A stretch of 5,635 nt of DNA, taken from positions 1 through 5,635 of the forward strand of contig JAUVKD010000083.1 in the NCBI GenBank assembly GCA_030596385.1. The letters are read 5' to 3'. Shown here piece after piece: positions 1-5,635 of the stretch. Position 1 is the first letter of the stretch. Every line of letters begins with the position of its first letter. Under the pieces are notes generated by a model, which saw nothing but the letters and a program-made list of their open reading frames with translations, made no database searches and was not told where the DNA came from. The position numbers and the translations under genes were made by a program. This DNA is from Methanosarcinaceae archaeon. Lineage in GTDB: Archaea > Halobacteriota > Methanosarcinia > Methanosarcinales > Methanosarcinaceae.

Positions 1-185
1 ACATATGCTTTTGCAAAAGCATCGAGATTAAAGAATACATCTACCCTGGCATCTGTCTTTTCAAAAGTCATGACCATTCGTTCTACTTGTATATATTGTC
101 CATTTTCAATAACTGCGGATGATGGCACGATCAATAATCCGAATGTTACTGTTAACAATATTACAATTGATGCAAATGATTTCAT
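1..185 (-). CDS. Putative secreted or membrane-anchored protein of unknown function (N-terminal 61 residues, truncated by window edge)
   Basis: I do not recognise this gene. Read on the minus strand, ATG at 185-183 opens a frame that stays open for 61 codons to the window edge, so the C-terminus is missing. An in-frame TAA lies only five codons upstream (200-198), so this ATG is the only reasonable start short of internal Mets. The N-terminus looks like a signal peptide: MKSF, then a hydrophobic core at about residues 5-20 (SIVILLTVTFGLLIV region), then PSSA, with a plausible cleavage after Ala24. Alternatively it is an uncleaved anchor. The mature part begins VIENGQYIQVERM and alternates polar and hydrophobic residues (FEKTDARVDVFFNLDAF), suggesting beta strands. 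It is divergently transcribed from the lonB cluster, so a functional link is not implied. The frame is likely real because a signal-like N-terminus and stop context coincide; its function is unknown. Confidence 0.68.
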   Translation of the reverse strand, partial: MKSFASIVILLTVTFGLLIVPSSAVIENGQYIQVERMVMTFEKTDARVDVFFNLDAFAKAY

Positions 186-397
186 GATATCTCTTGTTTA
201 TATCATCGTACTTATTAATATCTCTTTTTGATGCGCAAATGAATAATATAATTGCAGTTATATATAATAATGATGCTATAAAAGCGTCAAGTATATATTA
301 TTCAGATGCTTTTCTATGCACAAAACAATGACATATTCGCAGTCCTGTTGCAAATACCAATTTTTTTATAATCATTAATACACAATGCGAGTTTAAC
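186..397. promoter_or_regulatory. Divergent AT-rich intergenic region between the secreted-protein gene and lonB
   Basis: This 212-bp region separates two divergent starts and contains no supportable gene. It is very AT-rich. TATA-like elements on the plus strand lie at 258-267 (TTATATATAA), 277-283 (TATAAAA), 291-300 (GTATATATTA) and 365-372 (TTTATAAT). For the minus-strand gene, the complement of 242-253 reads AATTATATTATT, about 63 nt from its ATG, and would give a leader of roughly 35 nt. Which elements are used cannot be decided from sequence alone. Several candidate boxes could mean more than one lonB promoter, for example constitutive and stress-responsive ones, but that is inference. 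Confidence 0.6.
365..372 (+). promoter_or_regulatory. Candidate TATA box for lonB (leaderless geometry)
   Basis: TTTATAAT is centred about 29-30 bp upstream of the lonB ATG at 398. Archaeal transcription usually starts about 25-27 bp downstream of the TATA centre, which would place the start within a few bases of the ATG. No GGAGG-like Shine-Dalgarno sequence precedes this ATG (the upstream bases are GCGAGTTTAAC), which fits a leaderless or near-leaderless mRNA. The boxes at 258-300 are rival promoters that would give a leader of about 70-110 nt. Confidence 0.4.
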
Positions 398-2389
398 ATG
401 GAAAATGACGAAAATACTAATGAAAAAACCATACCTGACACACCTGATAATTTGGATGTAGGGACTGATGCTGGTACCACTGTTGATATCAATACTAACA
501 CAACTGCTAATATAGAGGTTCCTGAACTTCTAATCGACCAGATAATCGGACAGGACCATGCTGTTGAAGTTGTAAGAAAGGCCGCAAGCCAGCGACGACA
601 TGTTATGATGATCGGTACCCCCGGTACCGGTAAATCATTGCTTGCAAAAGCAATGGCAGAACTTCTTCCGAAAGAGGAATTAAAGGATATTTTAGGATAT
701 CCGAATATAGAAGACTCGAACAATCCTCTGATAAGGGAAGTACCTGCCGGAAAGGGCAGGGAAATTGTTATGGCACATAAGATTGAAGCCAAGAAGAAAA
801 ACCAGGCACGCAATATGCTGATGATGCTATTAGTATTCGGGATTGTAGTCTATTCATTCTATGTAGGGCAACTGTTTATGGGTATAATTGCCGGAATCAT
901 GATATTATTGTTAACACGCCAGTTAATGCCAAAAGATGAACTAATGATTCCGAAACTGATCGTTTCGAACTTTGAGAAAGAACATGCACCATTTATCGAT
1001 GCAACCGGAACGCATGCAGGTGCGCTTCTTGGTGATGTCAGGCATGATCCGTTCCAGTCAGGTGGTCTGGAAACACCTGCACATGACCGTGTGGAAGGCG
1101 GTGATATTCATAAAGCTCACAAGGGTGTACTGTTCATTGACGAGATCAATACCCTGCGAATAGAATCCCAGCAGAGTATGCTGACAGCCCTGCAGGAAAA
1201 AGAGTATGCCATTACAGGGCAGTCCGAACGCAGTTCAGGTGCACTTGTAAAAACGGATCCTGTTCCATGCGATTTTATAATGGTAGCAGCAGGTAATCTT
1301 GATGCAGTTGAAAAGATGCATCCTGCACTGAGATCCCGTATAAAGGGATATGGGTATGAGATATATATGCGTGATTCAATGAAAGATACAGCTGAGAATC
1401 GTAAAAAACTTGTGCGTTTCGTTGCCCAGGAGGTTGTACGGGATAATCATATCCCACATTTTGAAATGGGCGCCGTAGATGAAGTGATACGAGAAGCGAA
1501 ACGCAGGGCTGGCAGAAAAGGTCACCTGACATTAAAACTCAGGGATCTCGGGGGACTTGTCAGGGTTGCGGGCGATATTGCCCACGCCGAAGGAGCAGAG
1601 ATCACAACTGCAGAACATGTACTTGCTGCCAAGAAGATGGCACGTTCCATTGAACAGCAACTTGCAGATCGTTATTTGGAGCAGAAAAAGGATTACCAGT
1701 TATTCGGTAAAAATGGTGCCGCAATTGGAAGGGTCAACGGACTTGCTGTAATGGGCGGGGATTCAGGGATCGTGCTTCCGATCATTGCAGAAGTTACACC
1801 TGCCCAGTCAGCATCAGAAGGTCGCATAATAGCAACCGGTATGCTCAAGGATATTGCCAAAGAGGCAGTGCAGAACGTATCCGCTGTTATAAAGAAGATC
1901 ACAGGGAAGGATACTATAAACCACGATATCCACATCCAGTTCATTGGAACTTATGAAGGTGTTGAAGGTGACAGCGCTTCGATCTCAATAGCAACCGCTG
2001 TGATCTCAGCCATTGAACACATCCCGATCGACCAGACGGTAGCAATGACAGGCTCGCTCTCAGTCAGGGGAGATGTGCTTCCAATCGGTGGAGTTACTTA
2101 CAAAATAGAAGCAGCGGCACTGGCAGGGATTAAAAAGATAATCATTCCAAAATCGAATGAACGTGATGTACTGATCGAAGATGTGTATAAGGACATGGTT
2201 GAGATCATTCCTGTATCCGACATAACTGAAGTTATTGAGCATAGCCTTATTGGTAGCGATAGCGACAAAAAAGGAATTGTTGATCGACTTAAAAGACTGA
2301 CAAACGTGAAGTTGAACATTGATATTCCGGCTGTTGTTCCGGCAGCACTTAAGAACATAAACAAAGGTGCAGGATCAAATAATGTGTGA
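398..2389 (+). CDS. lonB: Archaeal LonB: membrane-anchored ATP-dependent Lon protease
   Basis: This 663-residue protein is an AAA+ Ser-Lys protease that unfolds and degrades misfolded and regulatory proteins at the cytoplasmic face of the membrane. Residues 1-40 form a Thr/Asn/Asp-rich, probably disordered tail. Walker A is GTPGTGKS (73-80). Two hydrophobic segments (about 139-156 and 159-174) form a hairpin between Walker A and Walker B, the hallmark of archaeal LonB. Walker B is VLFIDEI (244-250, D248/E249), sensor 1 is N300 in AAGN, candidate arginine fingers are R312/R314, and sensor 2 is probably R382 in LRDLGG. The protease domain starts near GRVNGLAVMG (444-453). The nucleophile is S526 in EGDSAS and the dyad lysine is K569 in GGVTYKIEAA. 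Length fits the family, so it looks intact and active. The frame is open back to 332, but no earlier start codon occurs in it. It leads a tight cluster with tldD and tldE and overlaps tldD by 8 nt. Confidence 0.97.
   Translation: MENDENTNEKTIPDTPDNLDVGTDAGTTVDINTNTTANIEVPELLIDQIIGQDHAVEVVRKAASQRRHVMMIGTPGTGKSLLAKAMAELLPKEELKDILGYPNIEDSNNPLIREVPAGKGREIVMAHKIEAKKKNQARNMLMMLLVFGIVVYSFYVGQLFMGIIAGIMILLLTRQLMPKDELMIPKLIVSNFEKEHAPFIDATGTHAGALLGDVRHDPFQSGGLETPAHDRVEGGDIHKAHKGVLFIDEINTLRIESQQSMLTALQEKEYAITGQSERSSGALVKTDPVPCDFIMVAAGNLDAVEKMHPALRSRIKGYGYEIYMRDSMKDTAENRKKLVRFVAQEVVRDNHIPHFEMGAVDEVIREAKRRAGRKGHLTLKLRDLGGLVRVAGDIAHAEGAEITTAEHVLAAKKMARSIEQQLADRYLEQKKDYQLFGKNGAAIGRVNGLAVMGGDSGIVLPIIAEVTPAQSASEGRIIATGMLKDIAKEAVQNVSAVIKKITGKDTINHDIHIQFIGTYEGVEGDSASISIATAVISAIEHIPIDQTVAMTGSLSVRGDVLPIGGVTYKIEAAALAGIKKIIIPKSNERDVLIEDVYKDMVEIIPVSDITEVIEHSLIGSDSDKKGIVDRLKRLTNVKLNIDIPAVVPAALKNINKGAGSNNV
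2365..2376 (+). promoter_or_regulatory. Ribosome-binding region that decides the tldD start
   Basis: The last lonB codons contain AGGTG (2365-2369) and AGGATC (2371-2376), 12 and 5 nt before the ATG at 2382. Both are partial matches to the archaeal anti-Shine-Dalgarno complement AGGAGGTGATC. They favour ATG 2382 over the in-frame GTG at 2367, which lies inside this region and has no comparable site at proper spacing. The close lonB-tldD junction also suggests translational coupling. Confidence 0.5.
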
Positions 2390-3713
2390 TGTAGATTTTT
2401 TTGATTCAAGAATTATTGAGGGAACTGCTACCTCGATAATCCTTGACAATGGTAAGATTGAGGAGATCTCGGTAAATTATACACGTGGTGTTGGCGTGCG
2501 TGCTCTTTGTGGAGGCTCATGGGGATTCACATCGGCAGATGGGGATTTTGATCTTCAAAAAGCGATCAGGGCGTCGTCAGAGCTCGCGCATGGGATGGAT
2601 TTAAGGACACCAAAAAATAAGGTAGAACTGTCTCCAATTTCTATGCCTGTTCTAAAGGACATACCCCGAGTTAAGATTGACCCGATGGACATTCCGATCG
2701 AGGATAAGGTACAGTTCCTGAAAGATATCGGAGATCATGCAAAAACAGATGGGGTATCCAGCACAACGGCTGTGTATTCTGAATCATCATTAAAAGTGCA
2801 ATACAGCAGTTCTGAAGATGTTGAATGCGAATATGAACTGATGCACACCGGTTTTGCGATCAGTGCCGTTGCCACACAAAATGGCGCATACCAGGCAGGC
2901 AGGGAAAGCAGGTTCGGAGTTTGTGGATATGAACTGTTTGAAAAATATGATGCGTTTGCGCTGGCCGTATCTGCCGGAAAGACAGCTGTTGAACTTCTTG
3001 GTGCAAAACAGGCAAAAGGTGGAAATATGCCTGTGATACTTGATCCGGAACTTGCAGGTGTTTTTGCACATGAGGCTGTAGGGCATGCATCAGAAGCTGA
3101 TCTGGTGCTTGAAGGCAGTTCGGTTCTTGAGAACAAGATCGGAGAGCAAATAGCATCACCCCTTGTTAGTGTTATTGATGACCCTACACTCCATGAATAC
3201 GGGTATTACCCATTCGATGCAGAAGGAGTGCAGTCAACCGGAACAACGATCATAAAAGATGGCATGATGGAATCATACTTGCATTCACGGGAGACTGCCG
3301 CGTGTCTTGGTGGAACTGCCGGACACAGCAGAGCACAGGGATATTCAATGCCGATAGTCAGGATGAGCAATACTTATATTGATAATGGCGACTCGAAATT
3401 CGGGGAGATGCTTGAGGATATCGGTGATGGCATGTATCTCATAGGCTCGCGCGGTGGACAGGTAAACACCGGGGAAGGCGTGTTTCAGTTCAATGCCGAG
3501 AAAGGATATCTTATTGAGAATGGTGAACTTACAACATTGCTTCGTGATGTGTCGCTTTCAGGAAATACACTTGAGATTCTCAAAAACATAAATATGGTTG
3601 GCAATGACCTTACAATGCATTCCGGCAGATGCGGCAAGAACGGGCAAATTGCGCCTGTCACAGACGGTTCGCCTCATATATTGATTACAAAAGCCCTTGT
3701 CGGAGGTGCCTGA
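2382..3713 (+). CDS. tldD: TldD: zinc metalloprotease catalytic subunit of TldD/TldE
   Basis: This 443-residue protein is the catalytic half of the TldD/TldE (PmbA) heterodimeric protease. The characterised bacterial enzyme encloses its active site and cleaves unfolded peptides, maturing microcin B17 and degrading CcdA. The metal motif HEAVGH lies at residues 230-235 (HEXXXH, 3069-3086). The third ligand expected in the family is C417 in the conserved CGKNGQ (417-422). Other family signatures are RGVGVRA (35-41) in the N-terminal domain, the NTGEGVFQF block (362-370) and SLSGNTLEIL (391-400). No signal peptide or membrane segment is visible, so it is cytoplasmic. Length is near the usual 440-480. 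I chose ATG 2382 over an in-frame GTG at 2367, which would add five residues and lengthen the lonB overlap to 23 nt. The gene ends 2 nt before tldE, its partner. All metal ligands are present, so it should be active; its archaeal substrate is unknown. Confidence 0.95.
   Translation: MCDVDFFDSRIIEGTATSIILDNGKIEEISVNYTRGVGVRALCGGSWGFTSADGDFDLQKAIRASSELAHGMDLRTPKNKVELSPISMPVLKDIPRVKIDPMDIPIEDKVQFLKDIGDHAKTDGVSSTTAVYSESSLKVQYSSSEDVECEYELMHTGFAISAVATQNGAYQAGRESRFGVCGYELFEKYDAFALAVSAGKTAVELLGAKQAKGGNMPVILDPELAGVFAHEAVGHASEADLVLEGSSVLENKIGEQIASPLVSVIDDPTLHEYGYYPFDAEGVQSTGTTIIKDGMMESYLHSRETAACLGGTAGHSRAQGYSMPIVRMSNTYIDNGDSKFGEMLEDIGDGMYLIGSRGGQVNTGEGVFQFNAEKGYLIENGELTTLLRDVSLSGNTLEILKNINMVGNDLTMHSGRCGKNGQIAPVTDGSPHILITKALVGGA
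3702..3708 (+). promoter_or_regulatory. Strong Shine-Dalgarno site for tldE inside the end of tldD
   Basis: GGAGGTG is a full archaeal Shine-Dalgarno match. It sits 7 nt before the ATG at 3716 and is made from the closing Gly-Gly codons of tldD. It decides the tldE start: the same frame is open further upstream from 3629 but would only add 29 residues that overlap tldD and look unlike the family. Confidence 0.85.
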
Positions 3714-3715
3714 AC

Positions 3716-5032
3716 ATGTACGAAATTGCACAAAAGGCACTGGCACTTGCTATGAAAAATGGTGCTGATGAGGCAGATATCTATTATGTGAACAGTCATT
3801 CAACGAGTGCCGATATTCGAAAAAATGCGATAGAAGGTGCAAAGGAGCAGTTTGCAGAGGGAATCGGGATACGTGCGATAGTAGATGGTGCAGTGGGTTT
3901 TGCGAGTACGAATATACCGGATAGGCTGGATGATGCTGTAAGGATTGCGGTTAATTCTGCACGAGTGCGTGAAAGTGATCCGGATTGGACAGCGCTTCCG
4001 TCCAGTGAAAAATATCCTGGTGTTTCGGGAACATTTGATAAAAGGATCGTGCAGATGGATCTTGATGAATGCATAGATCTTGCGCTGCAGATGATCGAAG
4101 GTGCAAATGAAGGTTTGAACAACGGCATACTGGCAACATCAGGGAGTTTTTCACGTTCACACGGCAAGCATTTGATCTTGAATTCGAACGGCGTCGAGGT
4201 GGAAGAAGAAGGAACCTCAACATCCGGGTTTATAGATGTTATCACAACTCAGGGTGATGTTGCAACAGCGTATGATTTCAATGTATCCAGGAATCTTGAC
4301 ATTGATTTTTTCCAGATCGGAGTGAATGCCGCAAAACTTGCACAGGGGTCACAGAACGGTATTTCAATTAAACCGCACAAAACCGATGTTATCCTGCACC
4401 CATTTGCTTTTTCAGACCTTATCGAGAGTGCATTTGCACCCTCGATAGATGCGGATAATGTACAAAAGGGACGGTCAAGTTTGATCGGACGGCTTGGTGA
4501 AAAACTTGCATCATCAAAACTTAATATTATTGATGACGGCCTGATGCCAAACGGTATAGATACCGGTATTTCGGATGATGAGGGTGTACCTTCCAAGCGT
4601 ACACCTGTCATTGAAAATGGAGTGTTTAAGTCGTATCTGTATGATAGTTATACGGCAGGAAAAGAAGGAGTAAAGAGTACAGGTAATGCTTCAAGACATG
4701 GTTATGTTTCAACACCATCTGTTGGACTCAGGAATTTTATTATCGAATATCCGCAAAGTGATATTGTTTCCGATACAAAGAACGGCGTGTTCGTAAATAC
4801 GGTAATTGGTGCACATACCGCAAATGCAATATCAGGTGATTTTTCAGTTGAGGCACGCAATGCATACATTATCAGGGATGGCCAGATCGACACGCCTGTC
4901 AAATCATTGATGATATCAGGTAATATCTTTGAAATGCTAAGAAATATCACAGGTGCAGGGATGGATGTCAGGAAAGTAGGGGGAATAGTTACACCATCGA
5001 TCAGGGTTTCTGGTATGAGTGTGATCGGGTGA
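3716..5032 (+). CDS. tldE: TldE (PmbA): non-catalytic partner subunit of the TldD/TldE protease
   Basis: This 438-residue protein is a paralogue of the preceding TldD and its expected heterodimer partner. Shared features include an N-terminal EGIGIRAIVDGAVGFAS block (48-64), matching RGVGVRALCGGSWGFTS in TldD, and a C-terminal LMISGNIFEMLRNI block (398-411), matching VSLSGNTLEILKNI. The stretch at residues 225-247 aligns with TldD 218-240 without gaps, but the metal-site His, Glu and His become Glu237, Ser238 and Pro242. The C-terminal Cys ligand is also absent. Loss of the zinc site is normal for TldE, which completes the peptide-binding chamber. Other family motifs are SNGVEVEEEGT (157-167) and SGDFSVEARNAYIIRDGQ (373-390). 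The start ATG 3716 is fixed by GGAGGTG 7 nt upstream and by family-like MYEIAQKAL. It begins 2 nt after the tldD stop, so the two are probably co-translated in similar amounts. No signal peptide is seen. Confidence 0.94.
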   Translation: MYEIAQKALALAMKNGADEADIYYVNSHSTSADIRKNAIEGAKEQFAEGIGIRAIVDGAVGFASTNIPDRLDDAVRIAVNSARVRESDPDWTALPSSEKYPGVSGTFDKRIVQMDLDECIDLALQMIEGANEGLNNGILATSGSFSRSHGKHLILNSNGVEVEEEGTSTSGFIDVITTQGDVATAYDFNVSRNLDIDFFQIGVNAAKLAQGSQNGISIKPHKTDVILHPFAFSDLIESAFAPSIDADNVQKGRSSLIGRLGEKLASSKLNIIDDGLMPNGIDTGISDDEGVPSKRTPVIENGVFKSYLYDSYTAGKEGVKSTGNASRHGYVSTPSVGLRNFIIEYPQSDIVSDTKNGVFVNTVIGAHTANAISGDFSVEARNAYIIRDGQIDTPVKSLMISGNIFEMLRNITGAGMDVRKVGGIVTPSIRVSGMSVIG

Positions 5033-5052
5033 GGTTTGTGCGTCTCACCTTT
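5028..5052 (+). terminator. Possible stem-loop with short T-run at the end of the lonB-tldD-tldE cluster
   Basis: GGTGAG (5028-5033) pairs with CTCACC (5044-5049) around a 10-nt loop, with G-T wobbles possible on both sides, and TTT follows at 5050-5052. The stem overlaps the tldE stop codon (5030-5032). It could mark transcript ending or an mRNA 3' structure, but the T-run is short and archaeal terminators depend more on U-tracts than on hairpins, so this is tentative. Confidence 0.3.
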
Positions 5053-5141
5053 AATGATTGATCCATTATTGAAAAGCAATATTAGATTAAATAAAAGACA
5101 TGTCAGCGGCTTGTGTACAATACGAAATGCAAACCAGATTA

Positions 5142-5150
5142 TTTATATAT
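5142..5150 (+). promoter_or_regulatory. TATA box for the TPR-protein gene
   Basis: TTTATATAT is an excellent archaeal TATA box, centred about 30 bp upstream of the ATG at 5176. With usual archaeal spacing, transcription would start almost at the ATG. The bases before the ATG (TTAAAAGTTAGTTTG) hold no Shine-Dalgarno sequence, which supports a leaderless mRNA and shows that this gene has its own promoter separate from the protease cluster. The rest of the 5033-5175 gap shows nothing I can identify apart from the small stem-loop at its start. Confidence 0.6.
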
Positions 5151-5175
5151 TAAGTTGCTTTTAAAAGTTAGTTTG

Positions 5176-5635
5176 ATGGAACCTTGGGATTTAATACAGC
5201 AAGCTAACACGTTTTATGGTAGGGGTGATTATGGAAAAGCGCTTGAATACGCTTTTGAAGCTAAGAATTTTGCAAAAGATCATAAGGATGCTGCTCTTCT
5301 TTCCTGTGCCCTTGGTACGATTGGGAATATCTATTCGTGCGCTGGCAAACCTGATATAGCCGTTCAATCCTATCTGGAAGCCCTGAAATTATTCGAGTCA
5401 CTTCTTTTAACCGATCCGGAAAATATCGTGTATCAGTCTCAGGTTGCAATGACCCTGAACAATCTAGCAATCTTGCTCAAAAATATGGGAAGACCGGAAG
5501 AGGCGAATATTAAATACAACCGCGCGCTCGAAATGCGTGAGTCACTCCTTTTAACCGATCCGGAAAATATCGTGTATCAGTCTCAGGTTGCAATGACCCT
5601 GAACAATCTAGCAATCTTGCTCAATGATATGGGAA
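5176..5635 (+). CDS. Tetratricopeptide-repeat (TPR) protein, N-terminal 153 residues, truncated by window edge
   Basis: ATG 5176 opens a frame with no stop to the window end. The product is built of TPR-like helix pairs, which usually bind proteins or scaffold complexes; the partner here is unknown. The first repeat is about residues 2-34 (FYGRGDYGKALEYAFEA) and the second about 37-73 (LGTIGNIYSCAGKPDIAVQSY...). From E74 a longer 48-residue unit begins (ESLLLTDPENIVYQSQVAMT...) and restarts at E122. This unit includes LNNLAILLKNMGRPEEA, a classic TPR helix A-turn-B pattern, plus a linker with LTDPEN. Proteins with reiterated DPEN-type TPR units are common in Methanosarcinales. There is no signal peptide, so it is probably cytoplasmic. 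The gene has its own TATA box and lacks a Shine-Dalgarno site, implying leaderless expression. An in-frame GTG at 5113 is less likely because it lies upstream of the TATA box. Confidence 0.88.
   Translation, partial: MEPWDLIQQANTFYGRGDYGKALEYAFEAKNFAKDHKDAALLSCALGTIGNIYSCAGKPDIAVQSYLEALKLFESLLLTDPENIVYQSQVAMTLNNLAILLKNMGRPEEANIKYNRALEMRESLLLTDPENIVYQSQVAMTLNNLAILLNDMG
5395..5635 (+). repeat. Tandem near-identical 144-bp repeat inside the TPR gene
   Basis: Bases 5395-5491 and 5539-5635 differ at only three of 97 positions (one silent CTT/CTC and two adjacent changes turning Lys-Asn into Asn-Asp), with a 77-nt exact match from 5404 to 5480. The period is 144 bp, or 48 codons, and stays in frame. 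The second copy is cut by the window edge, so the full number of units is unknown. Similarity stops sharply on the left at GAGTCA: the codons just before it differ in both sequence and protein (ALKLF versus ALEMR). Confidence 0.95.

Noticed and set aside
5..22. Perfect 18-bp palindrome ATGCTTTTGCAAAAGCAT
   Set aside because: It lies inside the minus-strand coding region and is explained by codons for Asp-Ala-Phe-Ala-Lys-Ala-Tyr. There is no second copy or promoter context to suggest an operator.
306..371. 21-codon upstream ORF (MLFYAQNNDIF...) ahead of lonB, about 26 bp after the TATAAAA at 277-283
   Set aside because: It has no Shine-Dalgarno site and no recognisable peptide, and AT-rich intergenic DNA often gives such short frames. 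It would matter only if transcription starts near 306.
385..396. Three-codon minimal ORF (ATG CGA GTT TAA) ending just before the lonB ATG
   Set aside because: It is too short to judge, has no ribosome-binding site and is absent from the mRNA if lonB is leaderless.
614..637. Repeated GGTACC in the Walker A codons
   Set aside because: It results from Gly-Thr-Pro-Gly-Thr-Gly codon choice in the P-loop and is not a regulatory repeat.
298..813. 171-codon minus-strand ORF opposite the start of lonB
   Set aside because: It is an antisense shadow of strongly conserved lonB coding sequence, including Walker A, and has no convincing start signal or family resemblance.
2367..2381. GTG start for TldD giving five extra residues
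   Set aside because: ATG 2382 has a Shine-Dalgarno-like sequence at good spacing and gives an overlap with lonB of only 8 nt. The GTG lies within that ribosome-binding region.
3629..3715. 29-residue N-terminal extension of TldE from an upstream ATG
   Set aside because: It overlaps the conserved tldD C-terminus, encodes a Cys/Arg-rich sequence unlike the family, and the GGAGGTG site sits exactly 7 nt before the internal ATG at 3716.
3796..4245. 149-codon minus-strand ORF inside tldE
   Set aside because: It is a Ser/Pro-rich shadow frame opposite a well-supported tldE and has no independent promoter or motif.
5097..5104. 8-bp palindrome GACATGTC upstream of the TPR gene TATA box
   Set aside because: It is too short and occurs once only. 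It could be an operator half, but nothing in the window supports that.

Overview
The window looks like chromosomal DNA from a euryarchaeon. A Methanosarcinales-type methanogen or ANME relative is my best guess, but it is not proven. Four observations point to Archaea: a LonB-type Lon protease with a membrane hairpin inserted in its AAA+ domain; TTTATAAT/TTTATATA TATA boxes; an archaeal GGAGGTG Shine-Dalgarno site; and a methanoarchaeal-style TPR protein. No mobile element, CRISPR array, tRNA or rRNA was seen.

Layout. (1) Bases 1-185, minus strand: the first 61 codons of a putative secreted protein of unknown function, cut by the window edge. (2) Bases 186-397: an AT-rich divergent intergenic region with several TATA-like elements. 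(3) Bases 398-5032, plus strand: a tightly packed three-gene cluster, lonB - tldD - tldE. lonB and tldD overlap by 8 nt, and tldD and tldE are separated by 2 nt. (4) Bases 5033-5175: an intergenic region with a possible stem-loop at the tldE stop and a clear TATA box. (5) Bases 5176-5635, plus strand: the first 153 codons of a TPR-repeat protein that runs off the window. Its last two repeats are almost identical at the DNA level.

How the genes may work together. LonB is the membrane-anchored ATP-dependent protease of Archaea. TldD/TldE is a heterodimeric metalloprotease that, in the characterised bacterial system, cleaves unfolded peptides. The tight spacing implies co-transcription. A plausible but untested reading is a proteolysis operon in which LonB unfolds and cuts membrane or misfolded proteins and TldDE trims or clears the resulting peptides. 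TldD keeps the full metal site (HEAVGH plus a C-terminal Cys). TldE has lost it at the exactly aligned positions, as expected for the non-catalytic partner.

Most of the window is recognisable housekeeping-type sequence. I see no strong evidence of a previously undescribed system. The points most worth a second look are the LonB-TldDE linkage, the recently homogenised TPR repeats, and the mixture of apparently leaderless and Shine-Dalgarno-led genes.
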